DNA of 64,000 bases from Agapetus fuscipes (GCA_951799405.1 OX637343.1:10208524-10272523); one strand, 5' to 3'. Shown: positions 40,735-50,239, numbered from the stretch's first letter. The notes: generated by a model from the letters alone, not told the origin. Program-made: numbers and translations.

Positions 40735-40940
40735 CGAATCTAAATCTAAGCTGCAAAGATGTATAAGTTCGCGCTAACACATGCCGCATCTGGACCTACA
40801 AAATAAAAACCCAATCTCATATGAACCTGAGTCCTGCAACTCTTTCCGACCTTCCCTGAAACAGGGGTGACATTGCCAAAGTGAAACATTTTTTACAGTA
40901 TGGGTGGTCAGCCGCATACCAACCTTTAAGTCACGGAATG
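40735..40940 (-). repeat. F1 copy with small deletion
   Basis: AATCTAAATCTAAGCTGCAAAG to CAACCTTTAAGTCACGGAAT. The ATGCATTCCCACAAGCAGA part is deleted. Confidence 0.85.
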
Positions 40941-40972
40941 CACCACAAAAATCTGATATGTCACGTCACAGG

Positions 40973-41304
40973 CGAAGAAGATATAACTCCGAATTATATA
41001 AGCTGTACCAGGACGCTGATGTGGTCCGCTCAATAAAGGTCAACAGACTGCATTGGCTGGGGCACATTCAGCGAATGGACCATCGGAGCCTGGAGAAGAC
41101 GATTGTGATGACGAACCCGGAGGGATGCCGGACAGTGGGAAGACCACGTTCAAGGTGGCTGGATGGAGTGGTGGCGGATTGCCGTGCAGTGGGAATGTGG
41201 GACTGGAGGAGGAAGACGTTGGATAGACAGCGCTGGCAGCGGTTGCTGAGGGAGACCAAGACCCACCCCGGGCTGTCGTGCCAATGATGATGATGATGAT
41301 GACG
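40973..41304 (+). pseudogene. LINE C-terminus with target-site duplication
   Basis: Frame: RRRRYNSELYKLYQDADVVR, SIKVNRLHWLGHIQRMDHRS, GCRTVGRPRSRWLDGVVADC, RQRWQRLLRETKTHPGLSCQ and a stop, then (ATG)n. GH.QRM, GRPRxRWxDGV and DRQRWQ are typical of the region after the reverse transcriptase in several LINE clades. Flanks TCACGTCACAGG (40961-40972) and TCACGTAACAGG (41308-41319) differ at one base and form a 12-15-bp target duplication, so the insert is exactly delimited. It is 5'-truncated with no catalytic part. An ATG upstream at 40904 lies in the F1 copy and is not the start. Confidence 0.87.
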
Positions 41305-41319
41305 ATGTCACGTAACAGG

Positions 41320-41616
41320 TCTAGGTCAATGGGATACTTTGCAACCAAAAACCAAATGCCATAATGTGCTTTTTTTGTTGTTTTTCAAACCTGTCGGGGG
41401 GGACGTCCTCTTTTTCCCTGTTTTTAGTAAAGACGCCATTATGGCTGCAATGATAGAAACATTAATGTTTTTTATTAAATCTGTAATATATTTATGTTTT
41501 TAATTTATATTATATTTTTTTTTTGTTGCAGGTAAAACATTGGCTTACATGTTGTCCACCAGTTGCTGGAAAAATTCATTGGGTAAGGAAAATATGTAAA
41601 AATTCATTAAAAAATA
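41320..41616. other. unassigned spacer
   Basis: Nothing recognised. Confidence 0.35.
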
Positions 41617-41826
41617 TCGACACCTAAAAGGTAAAACTGAAAAGGTGCTAATACACTTGTTTGAGAAATCGGGGATAAAACATTTAACTGGGAGTAACTT
41701 CTCATAGTAGGTGAACTCATTATAAGGCAGCGCCAATTAAAATATTTTAGGATTTTCACACTCTGTAGGTGTTTTCTGTCGTAGGAAATAAGGAAAAAGG
41801 TGCATTTATCTGAGAAACCCATTAGG
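41617..41826. mobile_element. M-E MITE, right end lost
   Basis: TCGACACCTAAAAGGTAAAACTG, TAACTTCTCATAGTAGGTGA, AAAAGGTGCATTTATCTGAG, ending at AACCCATTAGG without the terminal ACTTATTC...TCGA. Confidence 0.8.
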
Positions 41827-42116
41827 GGTAGACCACCTTCAGTGTAAAAGGCGATAAAACTACAATTACAGAATCCAATCAGAACCATTTATTAAAACAA
41901 TTAATACTGCAACAGAAAAATTTACATCTTTCAGAAGAAAAATAATCTACGATACAAAAAAAGGTTTATTTTCTATTGACAGTGATGGGACTATCAACAA
42001 ATATCCATCATCGTTTTTACTGTTTTTTTTAAATATATATAACCGGTATTCGGGCACTACATGTATAATAATTATGTAGCATGATATTGTGAAAAATATG
42101 TTTCAATATACACAAC
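41827..42116. other. unassigned spacer
   Basis: Nothing recognised. Confidence 0.35.
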
Positions 42117-42390
42117 TAACGCAAAAGCAACTAAGCTGCACATATAGTGCAGCTACTTAGCTCGCTGAAGGGGGGTTTCCCAGCCCTCGAGAGGGCTGAT
42201 ACTCATTTCTTGTGAAGGCTGAGTAAACCTTGCCGGTATTTTATTTTGGGGTTTGAAATAAACACCGAAACGGAAAATCGAAACGAAAACGGGACACCCT
42301 CGGTGGGATTCGAACCCGAGCTCACGGCATGGAATGCAAGCACTCTTGGAACTGAGCTATCGACCGGACCTGAGCTATCAACCGGACCGG
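42117..42390 (-). repeat. F2 SINE with internal deletion
   Basis: AACGCAAAAGCAACTAAGCTGC (tail), deletion of the TGCGACCCC...GGCCGGCC part, then CCCAGCCCTCGAGAGGGCTG, box B GGGTTCGAATCCCACC and box A as TAGCTCAGTTCC on the minus strand. The head ACCTGAGCTATCAACCGGACC is partly duplicated. Confidence 0.87.
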
Positions 42391-42535
42391 AATAAAATTT
42401 TAAATATTTATGCTGCATCTGTTTCTGGCTGATTTCTGCCGGATTCTAACGTCCACTATCCGGGCGGACCGTTATCCGTTTTGTGTTCTATCGACAACCG
42501 TGTCTGAATGGTCATTGTGTCGTCGCTGTAATTGA

Positions 42536-43250
42536 TCGTGTCACGACAAATCGGTCAAAGATACGTCGGTCACACGACAGTTTTGGATCAAAGACGTTTC
42601 GTTCATAGACAACTCGGCCACAGATTACTCGTTCAGTACGAATCGGTGACTCGACAGTTGTTCCACGCGACTATTTAAATCCCAAATCATTTGGCCAAAG
42701 ATAACTCGTCCACAGACATATCGGACAATTTGGTCACACGACATTTCGCCGATACGATTTTTCTGACAACGACACCTAGTTTTGTCGTGTCTTTGCTTTT
42801 ACTTCAAAGGAAGGCATTCCGCCATCTAAGAAAATATATAGCTTTGCATGAGCGTCCATGTGCTGTGGGTCCTTCTGACACATACATACAGGACGGGTAT
42901 GAAGCCCCCTTCATATTCTTGAGCATACTACATATCGGTCACATTAAATATAGATCCACAGACGGAAAATTGCTCTCCAAAGAGCTTTCGGAATCGCTGT
43001 AGTTTAAATTAATTGTAGTTTTCTGTGATGAAGCTATCTTTTGTATATTGTATAAGACCGAAATGTCGTTGAACTAAAAATTGTGTGGATGAACTGTCAT
43101 GTGACTGAGTTTTCCGTGACCGATGTGTCTGTGAATGAGTTTTCTGTGGCCGAATTTTCTTTGACAGATAGTATTGTGTATGAATTGTCATGTTATCGAT
43201 TTGTCCATGGGCGAGCTATCTGTGGACGTCTGTGACCGATTTGCCGTGGA
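42536..43250. mobile_element. foldback-type element of short repeats
   Basis: Left arm (42536-42770): degenerate tandem repeats of 15-16 bases such as CGGTCACACGACAGTT, CGTCCACAGACATAT, CGGTCAAAGATAC. Right arm (43060-43250): the same in reverse orientation, e.g. CATGTGACTGAGTTTTCCGT, CTATCTGTGGACG, GACCGATTTG. The 290-bp middle has a 103-codon open frame spanning it (42691-43002) that I do not recognise. Relatives lie at 7165, 8030 and possibly 53.33 kb. Confidence 0.7.
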
Positions 43251-43437
43251 GTCGTAATTGATGGCACCGATCTCCCGCGCGACGCCATCTTGGCCATCGA
43301 CAAAGGAACGCCGAGTTCTTTTTTCGAAAATTTGAAAACAAAATTTAACGACGACAATTTGTCATTTGGGAGGATTGTGCCCGTTATCGAATTAAAGGGT
43401 TCTCGTTGTTTAATTAAAGGCTCATTCTATCTACAAC
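43251..43437. other. unassigned spacer
   Basis: Nothing recognised. Confidence 0.3.
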
Positions 43438-43475
43438 CCATAATCTAAGTTGCAAAAACTTAAATACGAACGCAA
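43438..43475 (-). repeat. F1 3' end fragment
   Basis: CCATAATCTAAGTTGCAAAAAC only. Confidence 0.5.
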
Positions 43476-43544
43476 AACAATTTATGTAGGACTGCCTAGA
43501 GTAAAAAGTTGTTATAAGACCCACTTTCAAAACATCGATCACGT

Positions 43545-43708
43545 TTGTAGGTGTCAGTCCAGTGCTAGGAAGAGGCGGCAAAAGTTGCAGAGTTGCATTT
43601 GAGTTTTCTTTTGTTGAGTACGCATGCAGCATGTATTGTGTAAGCGTGAAGTTGCATTTGTGAGCGTGCATGTGAAGTGATTTTGCAACTTAGATTTTAG
43701 ATTAGTAG
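43545..43708 (+). repeat. F1 copy, old and 5'-truncated
   Basis: GTCAGTCCAGTGCTAGGAAGAGGCGGCAAAAGTTGC, GCATGCAGCATGTATTGTGTAAGCG, ATTTTGCAACTTAGATTTTAG. Confidence 0.72.
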
Positions 43709-43739
43709 AGTGTAATTTTTTTTATCGATTTATAATTTT

Positions 43740-43885
43740 GTACCCAATGTCATTTATTGAATCACGGTCAAAGTTATTGTCAAGGACCCCGACGGGAATC
43801 GAACCAGCGTTGCTTTGTTGAAAACACGCTAACTGAGATTACATTATTGACTCTCTTGGCCATAGCGCCATGGATTCTTACTAGA
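43740..43885 (-). repeat. F4 SINE copy
   Basis: Minus strand: CATGGCGCTATGGCCAAGAGAGTC (Ser/Leu-tRNA-like box A), a long variable region, GCTGGTTCGATTCCCGTCGG (box B), GTCCTTGACAATAACTTTGAC. The box A to box B distance of about 60 bases fits a class II tRNA. Confidence 0.8.
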
Positions 43886-43977
43886 CTTTACTCAAGCAAC
43901 AACCAATTGATGTAAGACTGGATTAACCTTGGTGACCGGTCCCTAGGAAGCAACATACGAATTTCTTTGATTTATTT

Positions 43978-44285
43978 TCATAAATAATAATATTACGATG
44001 ATTTATTTGGTTAGCGCTGTTTTTGTGTGAATCACACCTCAAGAGCCATCTACGAGCTTGGTCGTCGCTGTAAAAAGCGCCAATTTTCAAGCAAGACCCA
44101 GTCGCTGTAAGGCTGGGGGGATCTTTGGTTATCGATCTATGTTGTTAGTGGCAGATTAATTTTTAAACCCAGCAAAGAGTATATTTTAAAAATTTAATAT
44201 TTTTTCGTGCTCCGCCGGAATTCGAACCTTACCCACTACCTTCCAATTACGAGTGCGAAGTGTTAACCACTAGTCTATGGACCGG
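43978..44285 (-). repeat. F3 SINE, full length
   Basis: AATAATAATATTACGATGATTT tail, CACACCTCAAGAGCCATCTACG, and head CCGGTCCATAGACTAGTGGTTAACACTTCGCAC with box B GGTTCGAATTCCGGCGG (minus strand). Confidence 0.9.
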
Positions 44286-44667
44286 TAGACCGGTAGTTTC
44301 CTCAGATCACTTCGCTTACTTTTGTATGATTTTTTATCTCCAATATTAAATAAACCAGAATCTTTCAACACGTTCTCCCTCCTTTTTTTCTTCTTAACAT
44401 TTTTACTTTCTTTCTCACCGCGTCGCAGAGAGAGATCTGTTTTGTGTAATTTTTGACATGTTGAAGGATTGCCAATTTGCAAAAACGCAAAAAAAAAACC
44501 GCCAAATTACGGCGCCCAAAAAAATCGCGCCTTACACTTTTGGGAAATCTCACTTTTGTTAGATGTGATTTATAAAACAGAATTTTATTGAATTTTTATT
44601 CAATAAACTCGAAACTTTTTCGGCATGAATGTTACAAATTTTGTTTTTTGTTTTGTCCGGTCGATAG
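44286..44667. other. no recognised feature
   Basis: Small minus-strand frames; nothing recognised. Confidence 0.4.
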
Positions 44668-44902
44668 ATGACCGGTCCGTAGTTCAGTGGTAACACTTCG
44701 GACTCTGAATGGAAGGTTGTGGGTTCGAATCCCGGCGTAGCACAAATAATATACCATTTATATTTTCAAATTTGATCTTCGCTGGGTTGAAAAATTCATA
44801 AAACTTTACAAATGACCGGTCACCAAAGGTCCATCCAGCCTTACAGCAACTGGGTCTTGTTTGAGAATTGGCGCTTGGTAGCGACGACAACCAAGCTCGT
44901 AA
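44668..44902 (+). repeat. F3 SINE, cut by F2
   Basis: GACCGGTCCGTAGTTCAGTGG head, box B GGGTTCGAATCCCGGCG, body to GACAACCAAGCTCG, where it stops at the F2 head. Its GCAGAGGGCTCTTGAGG...(ATT)n end is absent. Confidence 0.88.
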
Positions 44903-45172
44903 AAATGTCGATAGCTCAATTGGTAGAATGCTTGCATTCCATACTGAGAGCAAGGGTTCGATCTCAAGGCTTACTCAGCCTTCACAAGAAATGAGAACCA
45001 GCCCCCCCCCCCCGGGAACTGGGAAACCCCCACTTCAACTGAAAGTGGATGGTGTGTGGCCGGCCCCCTTACCCGTAAAATAAATAGGTCCCAAATCGCC
45101 ACATGCGACCCCTTCGGGGAAACGCAGGCAAGAAGTAACACTATATGTGTAGCTTAGTTGCAGTTGCAGTTC
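44903..45172 (+). repeat. F2 SINE
   Basis: GTCGATAGCTCAATTGGTAGAATG, box B as GGGTTCGATCTC, a deletion of CAGAAATGATTTCCCG...CGGC, then ACTCAGCCTTCACAAGAAATG, a C13 run at 45002-45014, to GTGTAGCTTAGTTGCAGTTGC. Confidence 0.88.
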
Positions 45173-45306
45173 GTAGGTATGAGGCTGATCGCCCTTAAAT
45201 ATATTACGTAAACAATTATTAACTTAACCAATGGCCCCCTTGTTACAGGGGAGGGAGGAAAAAGTTTTAAGGGTTCATGTTCATTTGCAATTTTGGTTTC
45301 ATTTGC
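45173..45306 (+). repeat. F1 copy, middle part
   Basis: GTAGGTATGAGGCTGATCGCCC, AATGGCCCCCTTGTTACAGGG, ATGTTCATTTGCAATTTTGG. It lies between F2 and an F2 3' fragment. Confidence 0.72.
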
Positions 45307-45385
45307 CACCTGCGACTCCTTTGGGGATAACGCAGGCAAAAAGTTATACGATATGTGTAGCTTAATTGCGTTTATAGCTCAGTTT
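45307..45385 (+). repeat. F2 SINE 3' end fragment
   Basis: CACCTGCGACTCCTTTGGGGATAACGC to ATATGTGTAGCTTAATTGCGTTT. Confidence 0.82.
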
Positions 45386-45764
45386 GTAGTGTAGGTACCT
45401 AGTGTGAAATGGTTTAAAAAAATGTTTTTTTTTTTTTACAAAAAAAGGAAGTTTAAACATCAGCTGAGCATTTTCTTCCCTCTGGTTGAAGCGCGATCAA
45501 TAACACAATTTTTCTTATTGTTTCTGCAAAACTACGACGCGCTCTTTCCATCCGTTGTCGTAATTTTCTTTTTAACATCCAAACTGATTTTCATTGTGGG
45601 AACTGCGTTGGCAGGGCGCCAAGGAAATCGCCATTCTAGAGTTTATCCATGAACAGAAATGGCGAAAATATTTTTGTACAAATAAATTTTTACTTACATT
45701 GTATCGTATCGGGGACGAGCAGTTCGTAGAGACAAAGAAACGAAAAAGAAACTGTGATCTTTGT
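45386..45764. other. no recognised feature
   Basis: Two short + frames overlap here; no motif. Confidence 0.4.
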
Positions 45765-45910
45765 AAACCAAACTTTAGAGGCTATGGCCAAGCGAGTCAA
45801 GACGGTAGTCTCAGCAAGCGTGTTTGAAATAAATCTAAGCTGATTCGATTCCCGTGACATTAATTTTGACCCTGGTTCAACAGATGTCACTAGGTTATTT
45901 TAAAATTAAT
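45765..45910 (+). repeat. F4 SINE copy
   Basis: GAGGCTATGGCCAAGCGAGTC (box A), GCTGATTCGATTCCCGTG (box B), ACATTAATTTTGACCCTGGTTC, TTAATAATTCAATGAG. Confidence 0.78.
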
Positions 45911-45990
45911 AATTCAATGAGTTGAAAAAAAAAACGATAAGTTTTGGTTTTTGGCTATACAAGTAGTACCTACACACCTTTCATTCATTT

Positions 45991-46375
45991 TTCTTCTTAA
46001 GGACCGAAAAAAATGGCAGCTGATCTGTAATGTAGGCGGCTAAGGCCTAGAATAATTTTTCATTTTTATAGATGTTTTTTAGTGTTTGTTTGTATAACTG
46101 GATGTAATTAATTGCTTGTATTCCTTGACTTACAGGTTGGTATGAGGCTGACCACCCATACTGTAAAAAATGTTTCACTTTGCCAATGTCACCCCTGTTT
46201 CAGGGAAGGTTGGCAAGAGTTGCAGAGCTTATGTTCATTTGAGATTGGGTTTTTATATTGTAGATCCACATGCGGTGTGAGCGCGAAATTATGCATGTCT
46301 GCTTGCGGGAATACACTTAAAATGAATCTCAAATGATACGTATATCTTTACAACTTAGATTTAGATTTTAGATTG
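45991..46375 (+). mobile_element. LINE end, 3' UTR and complete F1: the clearest junction
   Basis: From 45999 the frame reads KDRKKWQLICNVGG and TAA (46041-46043), followed by a 3' UTR of about 75 bp, then ATTCCTTGACTTACAGGTTGG and all of F1 to CTTAGATTTAGATTTTAGATT. There is no break in similarity to the reversed copies at 1.69-2.1 and 24.6-25.0 kb, so F1 is part of this LINE's 3' end. Truncated at the 5' side to its last 14 codons. Confidence 0.88.
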
Positions 46376-46694
46376 TCAAAAAAGAAAAAGATAGGCTCGT
46401 GGGACAATGGTTAAAAATATATGGCACGTCAGAGTTCAATAGTATCATTAAAAATTTCCGATTGTAAATTGCTTCTTAAAGCGAGGTTCGTTCACATTTT
46501 GTGGCTAAATATATCCGTACTTATTCGCTTATAGCGGCTGGGCGACATTTTGCTTTGGCGGAACCCACCAACGGATGACGCTATATGCAAAAATAAAATA
46601 ACATTGCAAACATAAAACGACAGTTCATTATATTAATAATGTGTATTTTTGTACCAATGTGTGAATTTACTTTTATTTTCAGTTATTTATTCTT
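46376..46694. other. unassigned spacer
   Basis: Nothing recognised. Confidence 0.35.
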
Positions 46695-46725
46695 TATACA
46701 ATCTATAATCTTACTTCCAAAGATA

Positions 46726-46971
46726 TCGCTACGTTAGAGGTAAAACTGAATATTTGTTGATTCACTGTGGATTGAACATTTTATTGTGTGTAACTTCTCA
46801 TAGTAAGTGAACTCATTTTAAGGCAATACTCATTACAAACCTCTAACCTACAGGATTACAAATCTTTTGAAGTGTTTTCTCTCGTAGAAAATAGGAAAAA
46901 AGGTGCATTTATCTGAGAAACCCATGTTAGCCTAATATGTCACTTATTCAGTTTTAACCGTAAGGTATCGA
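46726..46971. mobile_element. M-E MITE, full length, nested in F1
   Basis: TCGCTACGTTAGAGGTAAAACTG to CAGTTTTAACCGTAAGGTATCGA. The site within F1 (AAAGATA | TTAACATT) is known from intact copies and agrees with a TA-rich target. Confidence 0.87.
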
Positions 46972-47008
46972 TTAACATTTAAGATTCATATAACATTCAT
47001 ATGATCTT

Positions 47009-47162
47009 CAAGTTAATTTTTTGTGCTGATACATGTTCTATCTTGTTTTTAACTTAGTTTTCTTGTACTTTATTATTTTTCTTCTTTGGTTTTTTCTATG
47101 CTATTATGTATCATATATTGTATTTTATTCTTAAATAAATAAAAACTGTTTTAAAAAAAAAA
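47009..47162 (+). mobile_element. LINE 3' end with A-tail, nested in F1
   Basis: Ends TTTTATTCTTAAATAAATAAAAACTG and an A-run. The end TTATTC(TTC)TTAAATAAATAAA equals that of the LINE at 57150-57995, so this is probably a short copy of the same family. Confidence 0.65.
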
Positions 47163-47398
47163 CAGCATGCATTACCATAAGCAGACACGCATAAGTTCGC
47201 ACTGACACATGCCGCATGTTGACGTATAACAAAAAAAACAATCTCAAATTATCATAAGCCCTGCAACTCTAACCGACCTTGCCTGAAACTGGGGTGACAT
47301 TGGCAAAGTGAACCATTTTATACAGTGTGGGTGGTCAGCCTCATACCAACCTATTAGTCAAGGGACGGAATAACTTTGATTTTCCAAAATTGAGAAAG

Positions 47399-47640
47399 GT
47401 TCCTTGACTTATAGGTTGGTATGCGGCTGACCACCCATGCTGTAAAAATGGTTCACTTTGCCAATGTCACCCCTGTTACAGGGAAGGACGGCAAGAGTTG
47501 CAGGGTGTATGGCCATTTGAGATTTGGTTTTTATGTTGGAGACTCACGTGCAAGCGCAAACTTGTACATGTCTGGTTGTGAGAATGCATGTAATGTGAAT
47601 CTCCAATGTATCATATCTTTGCAACTTAGATTAGATTAGA
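47399..47640 (+). repeat. F1 copy with deleted centre
   Basis: TTCCTTGACTTATAGGTTGG to ATCTTTGCAACTTAGATTAGA. CACATGCGGCATG is reduced to CACG. It faces the reversed copy just upstream. Confidence 0.9.
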
Positions 47641-48080
47641 GAAACGAATGAATGGGTCAAAAAGGAATGTAATCTGGAAGACTGAGGACAAAGGTGCAAA
47701 AGAATGTAATGAGGGGGTTGGGACGTTTGGAAAGAATGTGTCTGTCTTTTCTCTAGCAACCCGGCTATTATTAGCACGTAAAAAAAAAAAATTACCGTTG
47801 GGAAAATTGTTTAAAAAATTGATTTAAAAATGATCTAAGCTTTCCGTGCTGAGATTCAAAAATGTAACTGAAAATCTCGTCTCATATTTTGGGGTTGCCA
47901 GCTGAAAATAATTAAGCACTCAGCGATAATGTGCTTTATAATCAGGTTTCCGCCGAGATATGGCTACACCGTGCCCCAAGTACGAAACAAAACGTTTCGA
48001 TTCAACCACTGCGTTATACCAAAAAATGTATCGAATTTAGAACGCTCATAAGAGGCGCTTTAAATTTGTAAATGCTCCCT
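47641..48080. other. mostly unassigned, with a CR fragment
   Basis: TCTTTTCTCTAGCAACCCGGCT at 47749-47770 is a CR fragment. The rest is not recognised. Confidence 0.4.
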
Positions 48081-48904
48081 CAAACAGGAAGTGTTTTTAA
48101 CGCGCGTCTAGGCGACAGCGCTAAAACGCCGTAACGTCGCGCACTTATATTTGAACGGCTTCGACATTATTTAGCCATCACTGGTCACGATGCCCAGCGT
48201 CTCAGATGAAGATGAGTTGTTGCTGCTTTACGCATTATCTAGCAAAATCTTGTCTTCGTGGAAACATTTTTCCAAGCACTGTTTCTTGTATACAAGCACC
48301 GGTGTTTTCGAACACATTCAATGTTATCTTTATGAACGGCATAGTGGGGTGACCATATAAAGGACTGGTATTCGAGTATGCTTCGGACTAGTGAGTTTCA
48401 TCAAGTTCATTCAGTTTGACATTCAATATATATTGCAGTAAACATTTTTAAGTTTGACAAAAAAAAAACGCTCGGCGTCGAAAAAATTTTGTAACAAAAA
48501 ATACAACGCGATGTCCGGGCAGAGCGTCGCGTACTGGTAGCGCAGTTGGTCTGTTTGACAGGTCATCACCTTAGCTCTTGTTTGTCTTATCTCCAACAGA
48601 GGTAATTTCACATGAGCTATGTTTGCATGTGGACTGGACCAATGTGTCTTAGGAATGATGGACATTGATTTGGAAATTTATTGTGTTTTACGTTTTTTTC
48701 TTAGCTCAAATTGTGTAGAATGTGATTCTTAAGACAGTTTCATTTAAAGGTCATCTTTTAATCAAATTGCAGATAAGCCAAACAAGCACCGAGGGGACGA
48801 GGTGTACACATGCTCAGTAGGTACAACACAACGCAGCGCTATAAACCGGGGACGCTTTAACGCCTTGACGCGCGTTAAAAACGCTTCCTGTTTGAAGAGG
48901 CGTT
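48081..48904 (+). mobile_element. transposase-derived DNA element, copy 2
   Basis: Inverted ends CAAACAGGAAGTGTTTTTAA and TTAAAAACGCTTCCTGTTTG, continuing CGCGCGTC.AGGCG. A leader with GCTAAAACGCCGTAACGTCGC precedes ATG at 48190, which opens MPSVSDEDELLLLYALSSKI, LSSWKHFSKH and runs to a stop after about 60 codons. The remainder (ACAACGCGATGTCCGGGCAG, ACAACACAACGCAGCGCTAT) matches copy 1. It looks like an internally deleted PIF/Harbinger-like element keeping its 5' UTR and the N-terminus of transposase. No target duplication was identified. Confidence 0.72.
48563..48806. mobile_element. M-F MITE, nested
   Basis: GCTCTTGTTTGTCTTATCTCC to TTGCAGATAAGCCAAACAAGC plus ACCGAGGGGACGAGGTG. It separates GTCTGTTTGACAG from TACACATG of the host element; copy 1 of that element shows the uninterrupted arrangement. 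Confidence 0.85.
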
Positions 48905-49104
48905 TTTACGTAAAATTTTATTCACAGGGTGCTTGTAAAATATTTTAAAGCTATCTTTGCAGTGTCCTGCCCCCTCATAAGTTTTATTAAAGCCTTATAA
49001 CGTTAAGTAATTATTCTGAAAGGTTCACGTATTTTATATAACTTAAGAAATAATAATGGTAGGCAGAAGCAATGATTTAATCGCAATTAATAAACACGAA
49101 TAGA
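48905..49104. other. unassigned spacer
   Basis: Nothing recognised. Confidence 0.3.
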
Positions 49105-49192
49105 ACTTCTTGCTTCTTTTGTGGGCATGCATTTAAAATGAATTTTAAATGTAAATATATCTTTGCAACTTAGTTTTTAGATTATGATTATA
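49105..49192 (+). repeat. F1 copy, strongly 5'-truncated
   Basis: TTTTGTGGGCATGCATTTAAAATG to CTTTGCAACTTAGTTTTTAGATTATG. Confidence 0.83.
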
Positions 49193-49542
49193 GACCACAT
49201 ATGAGGGTAAGAATTATTTATGTTTTAATTATCAAAAGGCGTTGTTCACTCAGCCCGGCCGCCATTTTTATGATAATTCCATTATACAATAACTGTCAAA
49301 TAAAATTCAAATTCGGAACAAAGAGGTCGCAGGGGCGCGTTCGCTGCTGCTTTGTTCTATTTTTTAAATCCTATTTATGGCTGCTCAACGTGGCGAACAA
49401 TAAAAGGGATTAATACGCATGTGTAATTTAATAACCTAACGAATTTAACAATAATTATATTATTTCGACACACACAAGAAATAACCCAACATGTGAAAAA
49501 CGTATTTCAATATTTAAAAAATAATACCTACCTGTATTGATC
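49193..49542. other. no recognised feature
   Basis: A short + frame, 49201-49413, with no motif. Confidence 0.4.
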
Positions 49543-49660
49543 TATCTAAAATCTTTGTTGCAGAGATATATTAACATTTAAAATTCATATGAAATGCACG
49601 CCCACAAAGCGACACTTGTAAGTTCGCGCTTACAAATGCTGCATGGGTCATCCTCATCTT
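49543..49660 (-). repeat. F1 copy, 3' half only
   Basis: ATCTATCTAAAATCTTTGTTGC to CGCTTACAAATGCTGCATG; the 5' half is absent. Confidence 0.78.
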
Positions 49661-49927
49661 TACATAATAAATTCGTCATAAAAATGATACCCAAATTGAT
49701 ATTGTCGTTTTATTTTCTGCCATTAATATCGGGAAAAATTGCCGTAAATAAAAGTGCTAAAAAAATAATTGATTTGTTGCAAAAATATGTAACGAAAATG
49801 GTAATGGCGGTCCAGAATATTTATGTTCACATTGGTTATAAATAAAAAAAATAATGTCCCCTGCTGACGGCGCTAGGGACCGGACTACAAATAGCTGGCC
49901 GCAGATTTTGTTTTAAAATTATTATAA
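49661..49927. other. unassigned spacer
   Basis: Nothing recognised. Confidence 0.3.
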
Positions 49928-50235
49928 AAACGCAACTAAGCTACACATATAGTCTAACTTCTGGCCGACGTTATCTCCAAAGGGATCGCATGTGGCGATT
50001 CAAGATCTATTTTTTTTTACGGGTAAGGGAGCCGGCCTCACGCCAACCACTTCATTTGAAGTGGGGGTTTCCTGAAGTGGGGGTTTCCCGAAGTGGGGGT
50101 TTCCCAGCTCCTGAGAATGCTGGTTCTCATTTCTTTTGAAGGCTGAGTAAGGAAATTATTTCTGACACCCTCGGTGGGGATCGAGCCCTTTCTTTTGTCA
50201 TGCAAGCATTCCACTAACTGAGTTATCAACCGGAA
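49928..50235 (-). repeat. F2 SINE with triplicated segment
   Basis: AACGCAACTAAGCTACACAT to ACTGAGTTATCAACCGG. GAAGTGGGGGTTTCC occurs three times in a row (50056-50106), against once in other copies. Confidence 0.87.
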
Positions 50236-50239
50236 AAAC

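Larger units (their letters stand above)
46695..47366 (-). repeat. F1 copy interrupted twice
   Basis: Pieces: 46700-46725 (ATCTATAATCTTACTTCCAAAG), 46972-47008 (TTAACATTTAAGATTCATAT) and 47163-47366 (GCATGCATTACCATAAGCAG to CAACCTATTAGTCAAGGG). Between them lie M-E and a LINE 3' end. Confidence 0.83.

Noticed and set aside
41281..41310. (ATG)n as an independent microsatellite
   Set aside because: It lies between the LINE stop codon and the target duplication, so it is the element's tail.
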